Assembly: GCF_004114975.1 (NCBI RefSeq)
Contig: NZ_CP030051.1
Span: 7,392,046-7,456,045 of the forward strand
Direction: 5' to 3'
DNA length: 64,000 bases
From: Bradyrhizobium guangdongense
GTDB lineage: Bacteria > Pseudomonadota > Alphaproteobacteria > Rhizobiales > Xanthobacteraceae
Under the pieces are notes generated by a model, which was not told the DNA's origin, made no database searches, and was given only the letters and a program-made list of their open reading frames with translations. Shown in pieces: positions 17,840 to 28,330 of this stretch; within the stretch, counting starts at the first letter, position 1, and the number at the start of each line of letters is the position of its first letter. A program made the translations under genes and the position numbers.

Positions 17840-19201
17840 ATGTCGATGCAGGCTGGGCCGACGCCGCCCAAGCGCAATCAGCTGAAGCACATTCCGGGAG
17901 ACGAGGGCTGGCCGATCATCGGCAAGACCCTGCAGGTGCTGGCCGATCCCAAGGGCCATATCGAGGCGAACGGGCGGAAATACGGGCCGGTGTATCGCAC
18001 CCATGTATTCGGCGAGACCAGCGTCGTGCTGCTCGGGCCCGAGGCCAACGAACTCGTGATGTTCGACCAGCAGAAGCAGTTCTCGTCCGAGCATGGCTGG
18101 AACCCGGTGCTCGGACGCCTATTCCCGCGCGGCCTGATGCTGCTCGATTTCGACGAGCACCGGCTGCATCGCAAGGCGCTGTCGGTCGCGTTCAAGTCCG
18201 GGCCGATGAAATCCTATCTCAGCAATCTCGATCGCGGCATCTCAGCGCGCGTCGCGCAGTGGAAGGCGAACCCCGGCGAGATGCAGCTTTACCCGGCGAT
18301 GAAGCAGCTCACGCTCGATCTCGCCGCGACGTCCTTTCTCGGCGCCGACATCGGGCCGGAGGTCGATGAGATCAACCGCGCCTTCGTCGACATGGTGGCG
18401 GCCGCGGTCGCCCCGATCCGCCGCCCGCTACCCGGCACGCAGATGGCCAGAGGGGTGAAGGGACGCAAACGCATTATCGCATACTTCCGCGAGCAGATAC
18501 CGTTGCGGCGCGGCAACCACGGCGGCGACGATCTGTTTTCGCATCTCTGCCGCGCCACCCATGAGAACGGTGCGCCCTTGTCCGACCAGGACATCATCGA
18601 CCACATGAGCTTCCTGATGATGGCCGCACACGACACGCTGACCTCGTCGCTGACGTCCTTCGTCGGCGAGCTCGCGGCGCATCCCGACTGGCAGCAGAAG
18701 CTGCGCGACGAAGTCTCTGCGCTTGGCCTTTCGGCCGATGCGCCGACGAGCTTCGACGATCTCGACAAGCTGCCGATGACGGAGATGGCTTTCAAGGAGG
18801 CGCTGCGGATCAAGCCGCCGGTGCCATCCATGCCGCGTCGCGCGGTGCGCGACTTCTCCTTCAGGGGATTCGACATTCCGGCCGGCACCTCGGTCGGGGT
18901 CAATCCGCTTTACACGCACCATATGAAAGACATCTGGCCGGAACCGGATCGCTTCGATCCCCTGCGCTTCACCGAAGAGGCCCAGCGCAATCGGCATCGC
19001 TTCGCCTGGGTCCCGTTCGGCGGCGGGGCGCATATGTGCCTCGGACTGCATTTCGCCTACATGCAGGCGAAATGTTTCGCGCGGCACTTCCTGCAGAACG
19101 TCGAGGTGTCGCTGGAGCCTGGCTATAAGCCGGACTGGCAGATGTGGCCGATCCCGAAGCCGAAGGATGGGTTGCGGGTGCGTGTGAAAGCGATCTCGTA
19201 G
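17840..19201 (+). CDS. Cytochrome P450
   Basis: This 453-residue heme monooxygenase has the heme-binding loop FGGGAHMCLGLHFA with the axial Cys at about 400, the I-helix AAHDTLTSSL, and the K-helix ExxR as KEALRIKPP. The WPEPDRFDPLRF segment precedes the heme loop. There is no membrane anchor, so it is probably soluble and uses ferredoxin-type partners, none of which is adjacent. The IPGDEGWPIIGKTLQVL start resembles CYP120/CYP26-like proteins that act on terpenoids or retinoids. The ATG at 17840 has GGAG upstream. Confidence 0.95.
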   Translation: MSMQAGPTPPKRNQLKHIPGDEGWPIIGKTLQVLADPKGHIEANGRKYGPVYRTHVFGETSVVLLGPEANELVMFDQQKQFSSEHGWNPVLGRLFPRGLMLLDFDEHRLHRKALSVAFKSGPMKSYLSNLDRGISARVAQWKANPGEMQLYPAMKQLTLDLAATSFLGADIGPEVDEINRAFVDMVAAAVAPIRRPLPGTQMARGVKGRKRIIAYFREQIPLRRGNHGGDDLFSHLCRATHENGAPLSDQDIIDHMSFLMMAAHDTLTSSLTSFVGELAAHPDWQQKLRDEVSALGLSADAPTSFDDLDKLPMTEMAFKEALRIKPPVPSMPRRAVRDFSFRGFDIPAGTSVGVNPLYTHHMKDIWPEPDRFDPLRFTEEAQRNRHRFAWVPFGGGAHMCLGLHFAYMQAKCFARHFLQNVEVSLEPGYKPDWQMWPIPKPKDGLRVRVKAIS

Positions 19202-19336
19202 GGTGGGTTGGCACGCGGCTGCGCGGAACGCAGCCCGCTGGCGTAACCCACCCCTTTCGTGTCCGCGGTGACAGAAGTGGTGGGGTTACGCCAGCGCCTG
19301 CGCTTTGCGCAGACGCCGTCTAATCCACCCTACGAC
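19200..19336. repeat. Palindromic element, family B variant (GGGTGGGTT...AATCCACCCTAC)
   Basis: The left part GGGTGGGTTGGCACG and the right part TCTAATCCACCCTAC bound two GC-rich hairpins, including CTGCGCGGAACGCAG and GCGCCTGCGCTTTGCGCAG. It begins at the P450 stop codon and ends exactly where a broken dehydrogenase reading frame stops being recognisable. Confidence 0.75.
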
Positions 19337-19498
19337 ATCCTTGCTCGCGGCTGCACTCTCGCCTTCCCGCATGCTCTGCCCCGCGATCACAATTTTGGCA
19401 CCTTCCGCAACGAAGACTGCCACAGTCCGCGATCCGATCCCGCTGGTCGCCGCCGCGACCACCGCAACCTTGCCATCCAGCCTCCCGGTGGAATGTCC
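19337..19498 (-). pseudogene. N-terminal remnant of a short-chain dehydrogenase/reductase
   Basis: About 54 codons encode LDGKVAVVAAATSGIGSRTV followed by AVFVAEGAKIVIAGQSMREG, the first beta-alpha-beta unit of an SDR Rossmann fold with its TSGIG cofactor loop. The next strands, the YxxxK active site and the rest of the domain (about 200 residues) are missing. The similarity stops at the palindromic element at 19200-19336. It reads as the 5' end of an SDR gene deleted by, or at, the repeat. It is not expected to be functional. Confidence 0.72.
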
Positions 19499-19683
19499 CT
19501 GTTTTCGAATGATTCGATGCCAAATGGCGGAGGCCGATCGGTGACGTTGCCGCAACAATCGGCGCCGCGGCCATCACTATTTCTGCCGGCTTCCGACAAG
19601 GCAAGCTATGCTTGGCCGTGTGAGATGCGTAACATCCTCGACAGCCGATCGATTTTCGAACGCATATCGTCACCGGACTGCGC

Positions 19684-20649
19684 ATGGGGAAGCTGATCGA
19701 GCAATTCCGCAAGGGCTGGCAGGGCGTGGCGCCGCCATCGTTCGGCCTGAGCATTACGTTTGCGGTCGCCTGCCTGCTGGTCGCGACCCTGGCTCGCTGG
19801 GGCCTCGCGCATGTGCGCCCCGACGTCTACTTCACGCCGTACTTTCCGGCCGTATTCTTTGCCGCCGCCTTCGGGGGTGCTCGGGTCGGCGTGGTGACCG
19901 CACTCGTCGGCGGCGTGCTCGGCGTGATCGTGAATTTCAGCGATTTCTCCGCCGATCGCGCCCGATTCGTCCTGCTGACACTGTATTGGGCCGTCTCGGC
20001 GCTCACCATTTGGGGGGTCGAGCACTACCGCACCATGCTGGCCGAGCAGCGGCGGATCTCCCGCCGTCTGATCGAGGAAGAGGATTATCGCAAGGTTCTG
20101 GTCGACGAGTTGCAGCACCGGCTGAAGAACAAGCTGTCGACCGTGCATGCCGTGCTGCACCAGGTACTGCACGACGAGCCGCAGGTCTGGGCCCGGATCG
20201 ACCCGCGGTTGCGATCGCTGGCCGCAACCGACGATCTGATCTCGCGGATCGACAAGGCCGGCTGCGACATCCGCGACCTGCTGATCTCCGAGCTCGGCCC
20301 CTACGGCCATGTCCGCTTCACCCTCAACGGCGAGCGGCTGTTCCTGCCGCCGAAGCTGGCGGTCACGCTGTCGTTGATGTTTCACGAGCTCGCCACCAAT
20401 GCCGGCAAATACGGCGCATTCTCCTCGCCGCGCGGACTGTTGCAGGTGTCATGGACGGTCAGCGACGATCGCCTCACCATCACCTGGGACGAAACCGAGG
20501 GACCGACCATCGGCGAAATCTCTGCGCCCGGCTTCGGCACCAAGCTGCTGAAATCGGCACTCTCCGCCTTCGACGGCAAGACCGAGACCTCCTATTTGAA
20601 GACCGGCCTGCATTGCATCATGCAATGTCGCATTCCCAAAAGCGAATAG
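19684..20649 (+). CDS. HWE/HisKA_2-type sensor histidine kinase with DUF4118-like membrane domain
   Basis: This 321-residue membrane kinase has about four membrane segments in residues 20-115 (KdpD/DUF4118-like: YFTPYFPAVFFAAAFGGARVGVVTAL). A short linker leads to the dimerisation helix VDELQHRLKNKLSTVHAVLHQ, in which the HRxKN His is the phospho-acceptor. The ATPase N-box FHELATNAGKYGAFS and a shortened C-part follow. Such kinases control general stress responses in alphaproteobacteria. No response regulator is adjacent, so it is an orphan. The signal is unknown. Confidence 0.88.
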   Translation: MGKLIEQFRKGWQGVAPPSFGLSITFAVACLLVATLARWGLAHVRPDVYFTPYFPAVFFAAAFGGARVGVVTALVGGVLGVIVNFSDFSADRARFVLLTLYWAVSALTIWGVEHYRTMLAEQRRISRRLIEEEDYRKVLVDELQHRLKNKLSTVHAVLHQVLHDEPQVWARIDPRLRSLAATDDLISRIDKAGCDIRDLLISELGPYGHVRFTLNGERLFLPPKLAVTLSLMFHELATNAGKYGAFSSPRGLLQVSWTVSDDRLTITWDETEGPTIGEISAPGFGTKLLKSALSAFDGKTETSYLKTGLHCIMQCRIPKSE

Positions 20650-20682
20650 CCAAGAGGTAAGTAAGCTCGATCGGCTTGGTTC

Positions 20683-20834
20683 ACCTCTCCCCAGCGGGGA
20701 GAGGTCGAATTACTCAGGCGTGCAATTGCGCGCCTGAGTAATTCGGGTGAGGGGCCGCGGCATCCAGTGAAACCAGATCCCCTCACCCGGATCGCATCTC
20801 GCGATGCGATCCGACCTCTCCCTACGGGAGAGGT
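20683..20834. repeat. Intergenic palindromic element, family C, copy 1
   Basis: It is bounded by ACCTCTCCCCAGCGGGGAGAGGT at the left and CCGACCTCTCCCTACGGGAGAGGT-like sequence at the right. Between them lie ACTCAGGCGTGCAATTGCGCGCCTGAGT and GGATCGCATCTCGCGATGCGATCC, both near-perfect hairpins. It follows the HWE kinase. Related elements are at 29522-29641 and 60751-60855. Confidence 0.8.
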
Positions 20835-21097
20835 GACCGCCCCCCGGAGCTCATACCCTTTCCATCAATGAACATGATGCCGTTCGCTTCGCCACAAACG
20901 AAAGCGAACCGCGCGCTACGCTTCCCGCTTTCGCAGGCGCTGTTGACGTCCTGTTAATGACGATCGATGGCGCGCCTCGCATCGTCGCAACTTTCTCGCA
21001 AAACACCCCCGTATTTCTTCGGACCCCTTAACCAAACCTAAGAGGGAACTGCGCATGATCGCGCCCATTGCAAAGGCGCGCTGAAACAACAAGATTC
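20835..21097. promoter_or_regulatory. Long leader/promoter region of the GGDEF-EAL gene
   Basis: After the palindrome, about 260 bases precede the GGDEF-EAL start and contain no gene. The part from about 20935 to 21060 is less GC-rich, with GTTGACGTCCTGTTAATGACG and TTAACCAAACC. TTGACG near 20943 could serve as a -35 element. I see no obvious -10 match, so the promoter is a suggestion only. Confidence 0.3.
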
Positions 21098-22843
21098 ATG
21101 AATTCTATGAACGACAACGCATATAACGGCGCGAACGAAGCCGAACTCGGATTTCTCAAGGAAATCGTTAGAATGCTTCCTGCCGGCCTGACCGTGCAGG
21201 ACGCGCAGGGCACGCTTCTGCTGGTTAACGATGTCGCGGCGTCGCAGCTCGGCATGGACGGCAGCCGTCCCTCGCCCGATCTCGCGCCGCGTCGCGAGGC
21301 CTGCCAGCAGGCCCTCAGATCCGGCCAACCCGTCACCTCCGAGGAAGCGCTCCACCACGGAGCCGTACGCCGCGTGCTGCTGACCACCCATCGCCCTATC
21401 AGCTTCGCCGGACGCGAGCTGTTGATCTCGGCCTCCTCCGACATCACCGAACAGAAGAATTTTGAGGACCAGCTGTTCCGCTCGGCCTATTTCGACGAGC
21501 TGACCGGCCTGCCCTCGCGGCGCGTGATCGAGCATCGCGCCAACAGCCTCTTGGCGCGCGGCGAGGCTAACGATCGTTTCGCGCTGGCCTTTCTCGACGT
21601 CGACAATTTCAAGCACATCAACGACTATTACGGCCACGCCGTCGGCGATGCGCTGCTGGTGGAACTGGCCAAGCGGCTCGGTCGCGACTTGCGCGACTCC
21701 GACATGCTGTCGCGAATCTCAGGCGACGAGTTCCTGCTGCTGCTGTCGCCGGTCCAGAGCCAGGAGGAAGTCGCCGAATTCATGCAGTCGATGCTGGAGC
21801 GCCTCACGGCGCCGTTCTTCATCGACAATTCGGAGGTGTTCGCCTCGACCTCGGTCGGCATCAGCCTCTATCCCGATCACGGCCGCAGCTTCGAGACGCT
21901 GCGTCAAAACGCCGACATCGCGATGTACCGGATCAAGAACGACGGCAAGGGCTCGGCGGCGTTCTTCAATTCCAGCATGGAGCGCGAAGCGCTGGCGCGG
22001 ATGAAGATCGAGCAGTCGCTGCGTCTCGCCATCCTCGAGAAGCGCTTCTGCTGCGCGTTCCAGTCAAAGGTCGATATCCGCACCCAAGCCGTGAAGGGCA
22101 TCGAGGCCCTGGTGCGTCTGCGCGACGACGAAGGCGTGATCCAGGCGCCCGGCTCGTTCATCGATCTTGCCAGCGAACTCGGGCTGATCGACGAGCTCAC
22201 GCATCTGGTGCTCGCCGAGATCGTCAAGTCGATCGACCCGATCAACGACACGTTCGGCGCGGACGCGACCATCAGCATCAATGTCGCCGCCAAGCAGGCC
22301 GGCAACCCCGAGTTCATGCGCAGCTTTGCGCAGGCGCTGCAGGACACCGGCTTTCCGCAGCGTTTCATGATCGAGGTGACGGAAGACGCCTTCGTCGCCA
22401 AGAATCACTTCCAGGCCGAGATCCTGCCGATGTTCCGCAAGCTCGGCGTCGGCATCTCCATCGACGATTTCGGCATCGGCTATTCCTCGCTCTCGGCGCT
22501 CGCCGACATCACCGCCGACGAGATCAAGATCGACCGCTCCTTCATCACGGACATCCATAAACGTCCGCGCAGCCAGGGCATCCTGCGCGCGATCGAATCC
22601 TTGAGCGAGGCGCTCGGCATGACCGTGATCGCCGAAGGTCTCGAATCCTTCGAGGAACTCGCCTATCTCCAGGCCGCCACCAAGATCCGCTACGCGCAAG
22701 GCTATTATTTCGCGCGACCGATCTTCCTGGAGGAGCTGAAGCTCGCCACTCCCGCCTCGAGCGAGTCCCGCGGCAGCGTGTCCGCCCGCCCGATGCAGCA
22801 AAACCGCCAGGGCTATTCGCGCGCGAGCGGCTATCGGCGGTAG
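21098..22843 (+). CDS. GGDEF-EAL c-di-GMP signalling protein with N-terminal PAS-like domain
   Basis: This 581-residue cytoplasmic protein has a PAS-like sensor (about residues 15-125), a GGDEF domain with a degenerate site RISGDEF at about 207, and an EAL domain from about 320. The EAL site is intact: KGIEALVRL, INVAAKQ, EVTEDAF, IDDFGIGYSSL and IAEGLES. It probably degrades c-di-GMP; the SGDEF site may be regulatory or weakly active. I saw no RxxD inhibition site at the usual place. The start may be 21098 (MNSMNDN) or 21107. It stands alone between two palindromic elements. Confidence 0.92.
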   Translation: MNSMNDNAYNGANEAELGFLKEIVRMLPAGLTVQDAQGTLLLVNDVAASQLGMDGSRPSPDLAPRREACQQALRSGQPVTSEEALHHGAVRRVLLTTHRPISFAGRELLISASSDITEQKNFEDQLFRSAYFDELTGLPSRRVIEHRANSLLARGEANDRFALAFLDVDNFKHINDYYGHAVGDALLVELAKRLGRDLRDSDMLSRISGDEFLLLLSPVQSQEEVAEFMQSMLERLTAPFFIDNSEVFASTSVGISLYPDHGRSFETLRQNADIAMYRIKNDGKGSAAFFNSSMEREALARMKIEQSLRLAILEKRFCCAFQSKVDIRTQAVKGIEALVRLRDDEGVIQAPGSFIDLASELGLIDELTHLVLAEIVKSIDPINDTFGADATISINVAAKQAGNPEFMRSFAQALQDTGFPQRFMIEVTEDAFVAKNHFQAEILPMFRKLGVGISIDDFGIGYSSLSALADITADEIKIDRSFITDIHKRPRSQGILRAIESLSEALGMTVIAEGLESFEELAYLQAATKIRYAQGYYFARPIFLEELKLATPASSESRGSVSARPMQQNRQGYSRASGYRR

Positions 22844-22873
22844 GCTACTCACCGCTTACGCAACGAGCTGACC

Positions 22874-23010
22874 GTTCCATCATCCTGGGGTGCGAGCGGC
22901 GCGATGCAGCAGCAGCGCGCCGCAAGCCTCGAAGGATAGACGGCCGGGCTGCCAGCCGGGCCGTCACCCTTCGAGGGCCGCTGAAGAAGCGGCCACCTCA
23001 GGGTGACGGG
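22874..23010. repeat. Intergenic palindromic element, family D, copy 2
   Basis: It contains CGGCCGGGCTGCCAGCCGGGCCG and GAGGGCCGCTGAAGAAGCGGCC hairpins, the inverse of the arms seen at 7404-7505. It fills the gap between the GGDEF-EAL and sigma54-regulator genes. Confidence 0.7.
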
Positions 23011-23119
23011 AGATGGGGTTTCGCAAGGACGCCGTCTCGCCATTAACCCCGCCTCACCGAATTCCCTTTGAAATCGCTGCCCTTTTGGTAATAACGGGCG
23101 GACCTCCCCGAGGCGCGCC

Positions 23120-24562
<1,443 letters not shown>

Positions 24563-24661
24563 GTTTCGAGATTCATCTTGTCTGGAGTCTCGGATTCCTG
24601 ACACGGCACCGGGCGCCGCTTTTGCCGCCTTGGTTCGAAATTGTCGGGTTTTCAGCCATTT

Positions 24662-24674
24662 TGCGCAAGGCGCA
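24662..24674. promoter_or_regulatory. Small inverted repeat before the sigma54 promoter
   Basis: TGCGC-AAG-GCGCA is a perfect 5-bp dyad just upstream of the -24 element. It may be an activator or IHF-adjacent site, but enhancer sites usually lie further upstream, so its role is uncertain. Confidence 0.25.
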
Positions 24675-24680
24675 CGCATC

Positions 24681-24696
24681 TGGCGCGGACCTTGCT
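24681..24696 (+). promoter_or_regulatory. Sigma54 (-24/-12) promoter of the MFS symporter gene
   Basis: TGGCGCGGACCTTGCT matches the consensus TGGCACG-N4-TTGCW with one change (A to G). It lies 63 bases before the symporter start and 119 bases after a gene for a sigma54 activator, in the right orientation. Transcription should start near 24708. Confidence 0.8.
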
Positions 24697-24758
24697 CTTC
24701 GCTTTTGCACAATGACGCATGCTGCACATGCGCATTCGCAAACCAGGGAGGACGCAAG

Positions 24759-26069
24759 ATGAGTGAAGCGATCTCGGTCCATCAGCTTCAGGCGAGACAG
24801 CCCTCGCACGTCACGGTCGCCACCGCGAGCCTGATCGGCACGGCCATCGAGTGGTACGATTTCTTCCTCTACGGCACCGCCGCGGCGCTGATCTTCAACA
24901 AGCTGTTCTTTCCGACGTTCGACCCGATGATGGGCACGCTGCTGGCGTTCGCGACCTATGCGCTCGGCTTCATCGCGCGCCCGCTCGGCGGGGTCGTGTT
25001 CGGCCATTACGGCGACAAGATCGGCCGCAAGACCATGCTGTACCTGACGCTGCTGATCATGGGGGCGGCGACCGCGGCGATCGGCTTCCTGCCGACCTAC
25101 GAGACCGCCGGCATCGGCGCTGCGATCCTGCTCGTCACCTGCCGCCTGGTGCAGGGTTTTGGCTTGGGCGGCGAATGGGGCGGCGCCGTGCTGATGGCCG
25201 TCGAGCACGCGCCGGAGGACAAGAAAGGCTTCTATGGCAGCTGGCCGCAGCTTGGCGCGCCGCTCGGCCTCGTGCTCGGCACGCTGGTGTTCTCGGTGGT
25301 CTCGGCACTGCTGACCGACGCGCAGCTCTATGCCTGGGGCTGGCGCATTCCGTTCCTGTTCTCGATCGCGCTGGTGCTGGTCGGCCTGTGGATCCGCTTC
25401 ACCATCGCGGAATCGCCCGAGTTCCAGAAGGTCAAGGACACCAAGCAGGAGGTGAAGATGCCGATCCTCGAGGCGATCAGGATGTACCCGAAGAACATCC
25501 TGCTGGCGATGGGCGCGCGCTTTGCCGAGAACGGCTTCTTCTACATCTACGCGACCTTCGTGCTCGCCTTTGCGACGCAATCGCTCGGCATGAACAGGCA
25601 GGACATGCTGAACGGCGTCTTGATCGCCGCCGCGATCGAGACCTTCACCATCCCCGCCTTCGGCGCGCTGTCCGACAAGGTCGGGCGGCGACCGATCTAC
25701 ATCTTCGGCGCGGTGTTCTCGGCGCTGATGTCGTTCCCGCTGTTCATGCTGCTGTCGACCAAGAACCCGCAGCTCGCCTGGATCGCGATCGTGCTGGGCC
25801 TCGCCATCGGCCATGCCGCGATGTACGGCCCGCAGGCGAGCTTCCTGTCGGAGCTGTTCGGCACCAAGGTGCGCTATAGCGGCGTCTCGCTCGGCTACAA
25901 CCTCGCCTCGATCTTCGCCGGCGCGTTGTCGCCGTTGATCGCGACGGGCCTGATGACGGCCTATGCGCCGGCGACCTGGCCGATCTCGCTCTACATGATC
26001 GCGCTCGCGATCATCACGGTGGTGTCGGTCTATTTCGCCACGGAAACGCGCAAGATAGTTCAGGCCTGA
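24759..26069 (+). CDS. MFS metabolite:H+ symporter (MHS family)
   Basis: This 436-residue inner-membrane importer has 12 hydrophobic segments. The N-terminus [22 protein letters not shown] and the loop [22 protein letters not shown] are diagnostic of the metabolite:H+ symporter family (ShiA, KgtP, ProP relatives), which take up organic acids or osmolytes. The ATG at 24759 follows AGGGAGGA. It is preceded by a sigma54 promoter and followed by a CoA-transferase gene, so the substrate may be an organic acid that is then activated to its CoA ester. That link is an inference. Confidence 0.93.
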   Translation: MSEAISVHQLQARQPSHVTVATASLIGTAIEWYDFFLYGTAAALIFNKLFFPTFDPMMGTLLAFATYALGFIARPLGGVVFGHYGDKIGRKTMLYLTLLIMGAATAAIGFLPTYETAGIGAAILLVTCRLVQGFGLGGEWGGAVLMAVEHAPEDKKGFYGSWPQLGAPLGLVLGTLVFSVVSALLTDAQLYAWGWRIPFLFSIALVLVGLWIRFTIAESPEFQKVKDTKQEVKMPILEAIRMYPKNILLAMGARFAENGFFYIYATFVLAFATQSLGMNRQDMLNGVLIAAAIETFTIPAFGALSDKVGRRPIYIFGAVFSALMSFPLFMLLSTKNPQLAWIAIVLGLAIGHAAMYGPQASFLSELFGTKVRYSGVSLGYNLASIFAGALSPLIATGLMTAYAPATWPISLYMIALAIITVVSVYFATETRKIVQA

Positions 26070-26083
26070 ACTCGGCGCTTGCG

Positions 26084-26113
26084 GCGGGGCGGCCTGTTCC
26101 GGGGCCGCCCCGC
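26084..26113. terminator. GC-rich hairpin between symporter and CoA-transferase genes
   Basis: GCGGGGCGGCC (26084-26094) and GGCCGCCCCGC (26103-26113) form a perfect 11-bp stem with an 8-base loop, 15 bases after the symporter stop. There is no T-run, so it may slow or end transcription partially, or stabilise the upstream mRNA. Confidence 0.55.
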
Positions 26114-26176
26114 GCGCTAGACTTCGTTCAAAGCAACAACGATGGCGTGCGATCCACAGAGATCGGGAGGAATGCC

Positions 26177-28219
26177 GTGAGCCAGCATCCCGCGTTGCCC
26201 TATTTGCCGCACTCTGAGAAAGGCAAGGTCGTCACGGCGGCCGAAGCGGTCATGCTGATCCGCGACGGCGACACGGTGGCAACCGGCGGCTTCGTCGGCA
26301 TCGGCTTCGCCGAGGAGATCGCGATCGCGCTGGAGGAGCTCTATCTCTCCCATGAGGGCGATGCGCCCTACACGCAAGGCAAGCCGCGCAATCTGACGCT
26401 GGTCTATGCCGCTGGCCAGGGCGACGGCAAGCACAAAGGGCTCAACCATTTCGCGCATGAAGGCCTGGTCCGTCGCGTGATCGGCGGGCATTGGGGGCTT
26501 GCTCCGAAACTGCAGCAGCTCGCGATCGCAAATCAGATCGAGGCCTACAATCTGCCGCAGGGCGTGATCACGCATCTGTTCCGCGACATCGCGGCGCACC
26601 GGCCCGGCCATATCACGCGCGTCGGCATGGGCACTTTCGTCGATCCACGACGCGGCGGCGGCAAGCTCAATGCACGCACCACCGAGGACATGGTGGAGCT
26701 GATCACGCTGCGTGGCGAAGAATGCCTGCTCTATCGGACGTTCCCGATCAATGTCGGAATCATCCGCGCCACGACAGGCGATCCCGACGGCAACCTCACC
26801 ATGGAGAAGGAGGCGCTGACGCTGGAGGCGCTGGCGATTGCCATGGCCGCGCACAATTCCGGCGGCATCGTCATCGCCCAGGTCGAGCGTGTCGCCGAGA
26901 GCGGCAGCCTCAATCCGCGCCAGGTCAAAATCCCAGGAATTCTGGTCGACTGCGTCGTTGTCGCCAAACCCGAGCACCATTGGCAGACGTTCGGCACGCA
27001 ATACAATCCGGCCTTCGCGAGCGAGATCCGGGTGCGCGCGGCATCGCTCCCCGAGATGCCGATGAGCGAGCGCAAGATCATCGCCCGCCGCGCGGCCTTC
27101 GAGCTGAAGGCCAACAGCGTCGTCAACCTCGGCATCGGCATGCCCGAAGGGATCGCCTCCGTCGCCAACGAAGAGCGAATCATCGACCTGATCACGCTGA
27201 CGGCCGAGCCCGGCGTGATCGGCGGCATTCCCGCCAGCGGCATCGATTTCGGGGCGGCGATCAATACGCAAGCCGTGATCGACCAGCCCTACCAGTTCGA
27301 CTTCTACGACGGCGGCGGACTGGACGCCGCCTTCCTCGGGCTCGCGCAGGTCGACCGCGCTGGCAATCTCAATGTCAGCAAGTTCGGCCCGAAGCTCGCC
27401 GGCGCCGGCGGCTTCATCAATATTAGCCAGAACGCCAAGGAGGTGGTCTTCGTCGGCACCTTTGCCGCGGGCAAGCAGCGGGTCGCGGTCAGCGACGGCA
27501 GGCTATCCGTCCACGAGGAGGCGAAGTCCCGCAAATTCGTCGATCATGTCGAGCACGTCACCTTCAGCGGCCCGTTCGCGGCCGCGCGCGGACAGCGCGT
27601 GCTGTATGTCACCGAGCGCTGCGTCTTCGTGTTGCGCCCCGACGGGCTCGAGCTCACGGAAGTCGCGCCCGGCATCGACATCGAACGCGACATCCTGCGC
27701 CTGATGGATTTCAAGCCGCTGATCCCGCGCGATCCCGCGCTGATGGATGCACGCATCTTCCGCGACGGTCCGATGGAGCTGCGCGAAAGGCTGCTGACCA
27801 TCCCGCTCGACCAGCGCTTCACCCTCGACGAGCAGCAGAACCTGTTCTTCGTCAACCTCGAACGCTATCCCCTGCGCAGCAAGGCCGAGATCGACGAGAT
27901 CGCGCGGATTGTCGCGGCGCGGCTCACCCCGCTTGGCCGCAAGGTCTACGCCATCGTCAATTATGACAACTTCTCGATTCTGCCTGAGCTGCTGGACGAT
28001 TATTCGGCCATGGTGCGCAACCTGGTCGACCGCTTCTATGTCGGCGTGTCGCGGTACACCACCTCGGGCTTCCTGCGCATCAAGCTCGGCGAGGCCCTGG
28101 AGAAGCGCGGCGTCGCGCCGCATATCTTCGAGAGCGCGGACGAGGCGCAGTCGGACTGGCGTCAGCTCGAGGGCACGCCTCCAACGTCCGGCGAGACGCC
28201 TACCGCGCGGCAGGCCTAA
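26177..28219 (+). CDS. Acyl-CoA:acetate/3-ketoacid CoA-transferase, fused subunits with C-terminal extension
   Basis: This 680-residue family I CoA-transferase moves CoA between acyl-CoA and a free acid. Both halves are fused: the first has [13 protein letters not shown], and the second has [16 protein letters not shown] and the active-site Glu in [12 protein letters not shown]. Single-chain relatives such as YdiF are about 530 residues long. Here about 140 further residues follow (from about [10 protein letters not shown]), so the tail is extra. I chose the GTG at 26177 since GGGAGGA ends 5 bases before it; the ATG at 26147 lies ahead of that site. It could release or load the acid imported by the upstream symporter. 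Confidence 0.88.
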   Translation: MSQHPALPYLPHSEKGKVVTAAEAVMLIRDGDTVATGGFVGIGFAEEIAIALEELYLSHEGDAPYTQGKPRNLTLVYAAGQGDGKHKGLNHFAHEGLVRRVIGGHWGLAPKLQQLAIANQIEAYNLPQGVITHLFRDIAAHRPGHITRVGMGTFVDPRRGGGKLNARTTEDMVELITLRGEECLLYRTFPINVGIIRATTGDPDGNLTMEKEALTLEALAIAMAAHNSGGIVIAQVERVAESGSLNPRQVKIPGILVDCVVVAKPEHHWQTFGTQYNPAFASEIRVRAASLPEMPMSERKIIARRAAFELKANSVVNLGIGMPEGIASVANEERIIDLITLTAEPGVIGGIPASGIDFGAAINTQAVIDQPYQFDFYDGGGLDAAFLGLAQVDRAGNLNVSKFGPKLAGAGGFINISQNAKEVVFVGTFAAGKQRVAVSDGRLSVHEEAKSRKFVDHVEHVTFSGPFAAARGQRVLYVTERCVFVLRPDGLELTEVAPGIDIERDILRLMDFKPLIPRDPALMDARIFRDGPMELRERLLTIPLDQRFTLDEQQNLFFVNLERYPLRSKAEIDEIARIVAARLTPLGRKVYAIVNYDNFSILPELLDDYSAMVRNLVDRFYVGVSRYTTSGFLRIKLGEALEKRGVAPHIFESADEAQSDWRQLEGTPPTSGETPTARQA

Positions 28220-28248
28220 AAATGATGCAAGCTCATCTGCCGATACAA

Positions 28249-28264
28249 TCAACCGGAAGGTTGA
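28249..28264. promoter_or_regulatory. Short inverted repeat upstream of livK
   Basis: TCAACC-GGAA-GGTTGA is a perfect 6-bp dyad with a 4-base loop, 30 bases after the CoA-transferase stop and 67 bases before livK. It may be an operator or a weak terminator; no T-run follows. Confidence 0.35.
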
Positions 28265-28330
28265 ATTGCAATGTTCGCACTGTTGTGCAAATCGCTGTTG
28301 CCGAGAAACTTTAAATCAGGAGGGACCATC

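Noticed and set aside
22884..23110. Small minus-strand gene upstream of the sigma54 regulator
   Set aside because: The frame lies wholly in palindromic DNA and repeats the translation seen at similar elements.
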